From positions 1 through 14,451 of the forward strand of contig JAIXVS010000043.1 of the NCBI GenBank assembly GCA_027482795.1: DNA of 14,451 bases. The letters are read 5' to 3'. Below the pieces are notes generated by a model that was not told where the DNA came from, made no database searches, and saw only the letters and a list, made by a program, of their open reading frames with translations. The translations under genes and the position numbers were made by a program. Below are positions 13,842 through 14,451 of the stretch, in pieces. The stretch's first letter is position 1, and each line of letters starts with the position of its first letter. This stretch comes from Rhodobacter sp. (GTDB taxonomy: Bacteria > Pseudomonadota > Alphaproteobacteria > Rhodobacterales > Rhodobacteraceae).

Positions 13842-14451
13842 TCACTTCGGCGCAAACAGGCGGTAATACAGCCAATTTGGCATGAAATTTCCAATCCTGA
13901 AAAACGCGGCAAAAGCAGCGGGGAAGCTGCGCGAAAACTTGCGGGACTGCATCAGGGTGAACATCTCGTCGGCGGCTTCTTCGGGTTCCATCAAGAACGG
14001 CATTTTGAACGTGTTCTTATCGGTCAGCCTTGTGCGGATGAACCCAGGGTTACCCAGTTGCACCTTTACCCCCGAGCCGCGCAGATCGGCATACAGGCAT
14101 TCGGCCAGCACCATCGTGCCTGCTTTGCTGGCGGCATAGCCAATTGCCCCCGGCAGCCCGCGAAAGCCCGACAGCGATCCTGTAATCACCACATGCCCTG
14201 CATCCCGCGCCACCATGGCGGGCAGCACCGTTTGCGAAAAATGAAATACGCCGTCGAGATTGATCGCGAACATGCGCCGCCAATCCGCCTCGGTCACATC
14301 GAGGAACGCAGCCGTACGCAGGATTCCGGCGTTGTTCACCAGTACATCGATCGGGCCCAACTCACTGGTGATTGCCTCCACTCCGCGAACCACCCCGGCG
14401 CGGCTCGCAACATTGCCAGGTGCCACCACTGCCCTTCGGCCAAGCGCATTG
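13842..14451 (-). CDS. Short-chain dehydrogenase/reductase, N-terminus cut by window edge
   Basis: NAD(P)-dependent oxidoreductase of the SDR family with unknown substrate. About 203 codons are visible. The frame stays open to base 14451 and the glycine-rich cofactor loop (TGxxxGxG) must lie beyond the edge, so the GTG at 14429 is not taken as a start. Landmarks in order are PGNVASRAGV (usually xxDV; Asn replaces the Asp that commonly contacts the adenine), VLVNNAGI, ITGSLSGFRG with the catalytic Ser, and GYAASKAG (YxxxK). NPGFIRTRLTDKN and a hydrophobic tail FRIGNFMPNWLYYRLF follow. The stop directly abuts the pth stop, convergent with no terminator. The portion beyond about 14240 prefers GAG, ATC, GTA and GGA codons, unlike the rest. 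Confidence 0.9.
   Translation of the reverse strand, partial: NALGRRAVVAPGNVASRAGVVRGVEAITSELGPIDVLVNNAGILRTAAFLDVTEADWRRMFAINLDGVFHFSQTVLPAMVARDAGHVVITGSLSGFRGLPGAIGYAASKAGTMVLAECLYADLRGSGVKVQLGNPGFIRTRLTDKNTFKMPFLMEPEEAADEMFTLMQSRKFSRSFPAAFAAFFRIGNFMPNWLYYRLFAPK

Noticed and set aside
14402..14429. GTG at 14429 as the start of the dehydrogenase
   Set aside because: The frame stays open to the window end with SDR-like sequence (GRRAVVAPGNV), and the cofactor-binding N-terminus is missing, so the gene is simply cut.
1..14451. CRISPR array, integrase, transposon ends or antiphage island
   Set aside because: No spaced direct repeats, transposase or recombinase motifs, or terminal inverted repeats were seen. 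brnTA is the only defence- or maintenance-like module.

Overview
The window looks like chromosomal DNA of a marine-type alphaproteobacterium, most likely Rhodobacterales (Roseobacter group). The basis is the GC-rich coding style with strong GCG/CGC/CCC use, a membrane-anchored class I cytochrome c beside prephenate dehydratase, a YejAB-type peptide importer, a BetC choline-sulfatase and the dnaX-ybaB-recR cluster. No rRNA, tRNA, IS element, prophage or CRISPR array was found. Coding density is high and no gene-free stretch exceeds about 230 bases.

Layout, left to right. (1) 1-2808, minus: yejA and a yejB cut by the left edge, separated by one base, forming an ABC oligopeptide/microcin C-type importer. 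(2) 3000-3518, minus: a membrane-anchored cytochrome c with its own terminator. (3) 3664-4494, plus: pheA, divergent from the cytochrome gene. (4) 4505-5125, plus: a compact BrnT/BrnA type II toxin-antitoxin module with a near-consensus promoter, an inverted-repeat operator lying inside that promoter, and TTG starts for both genes. (5) 5136-7498, minus: a class II aldolase/adducin-family gene followed by betC. The usual betABI and choline-transport genes are not in view. (6) 7728-8297, plus: a DUF2087 protein, then a bidirectional terminator. (7) 8352-8558, minus: a cold-shock protein with a probable long leader.

(8) 8775-12570, minus: rsgA, dnaX, ybaB and recR, tightly packed in the order rsgA > dnaX > ybaB > recR, joining ribosome maturation with DNA replication and recombination repair. 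A 30-bp imperfect tandem duplication covers the recR stop codon. (9) 12637-13841, plus: mog and pth, translationally coupled and divergent from rsgA. (10) 13842-14451, minus: the C-terminal part of a short-chain dehydrogenase, cut by the right edge. Its upstream third differs in codon use from the rest.

Most of the window is conserved housekeeping DNA. The accessory part is roughly 4495-7700 (brnTA, betC, aldolase-like gene). I found no convincing undescribed multi-gene system. The points most worth a second look are the brnTA control region, an aldolase-fold protein without the canonical catalytic glutamate, the recR-end duplication, a 13-bp palindrome class shared by two promoter regions, and the possibly mosaic dehydrogenase.
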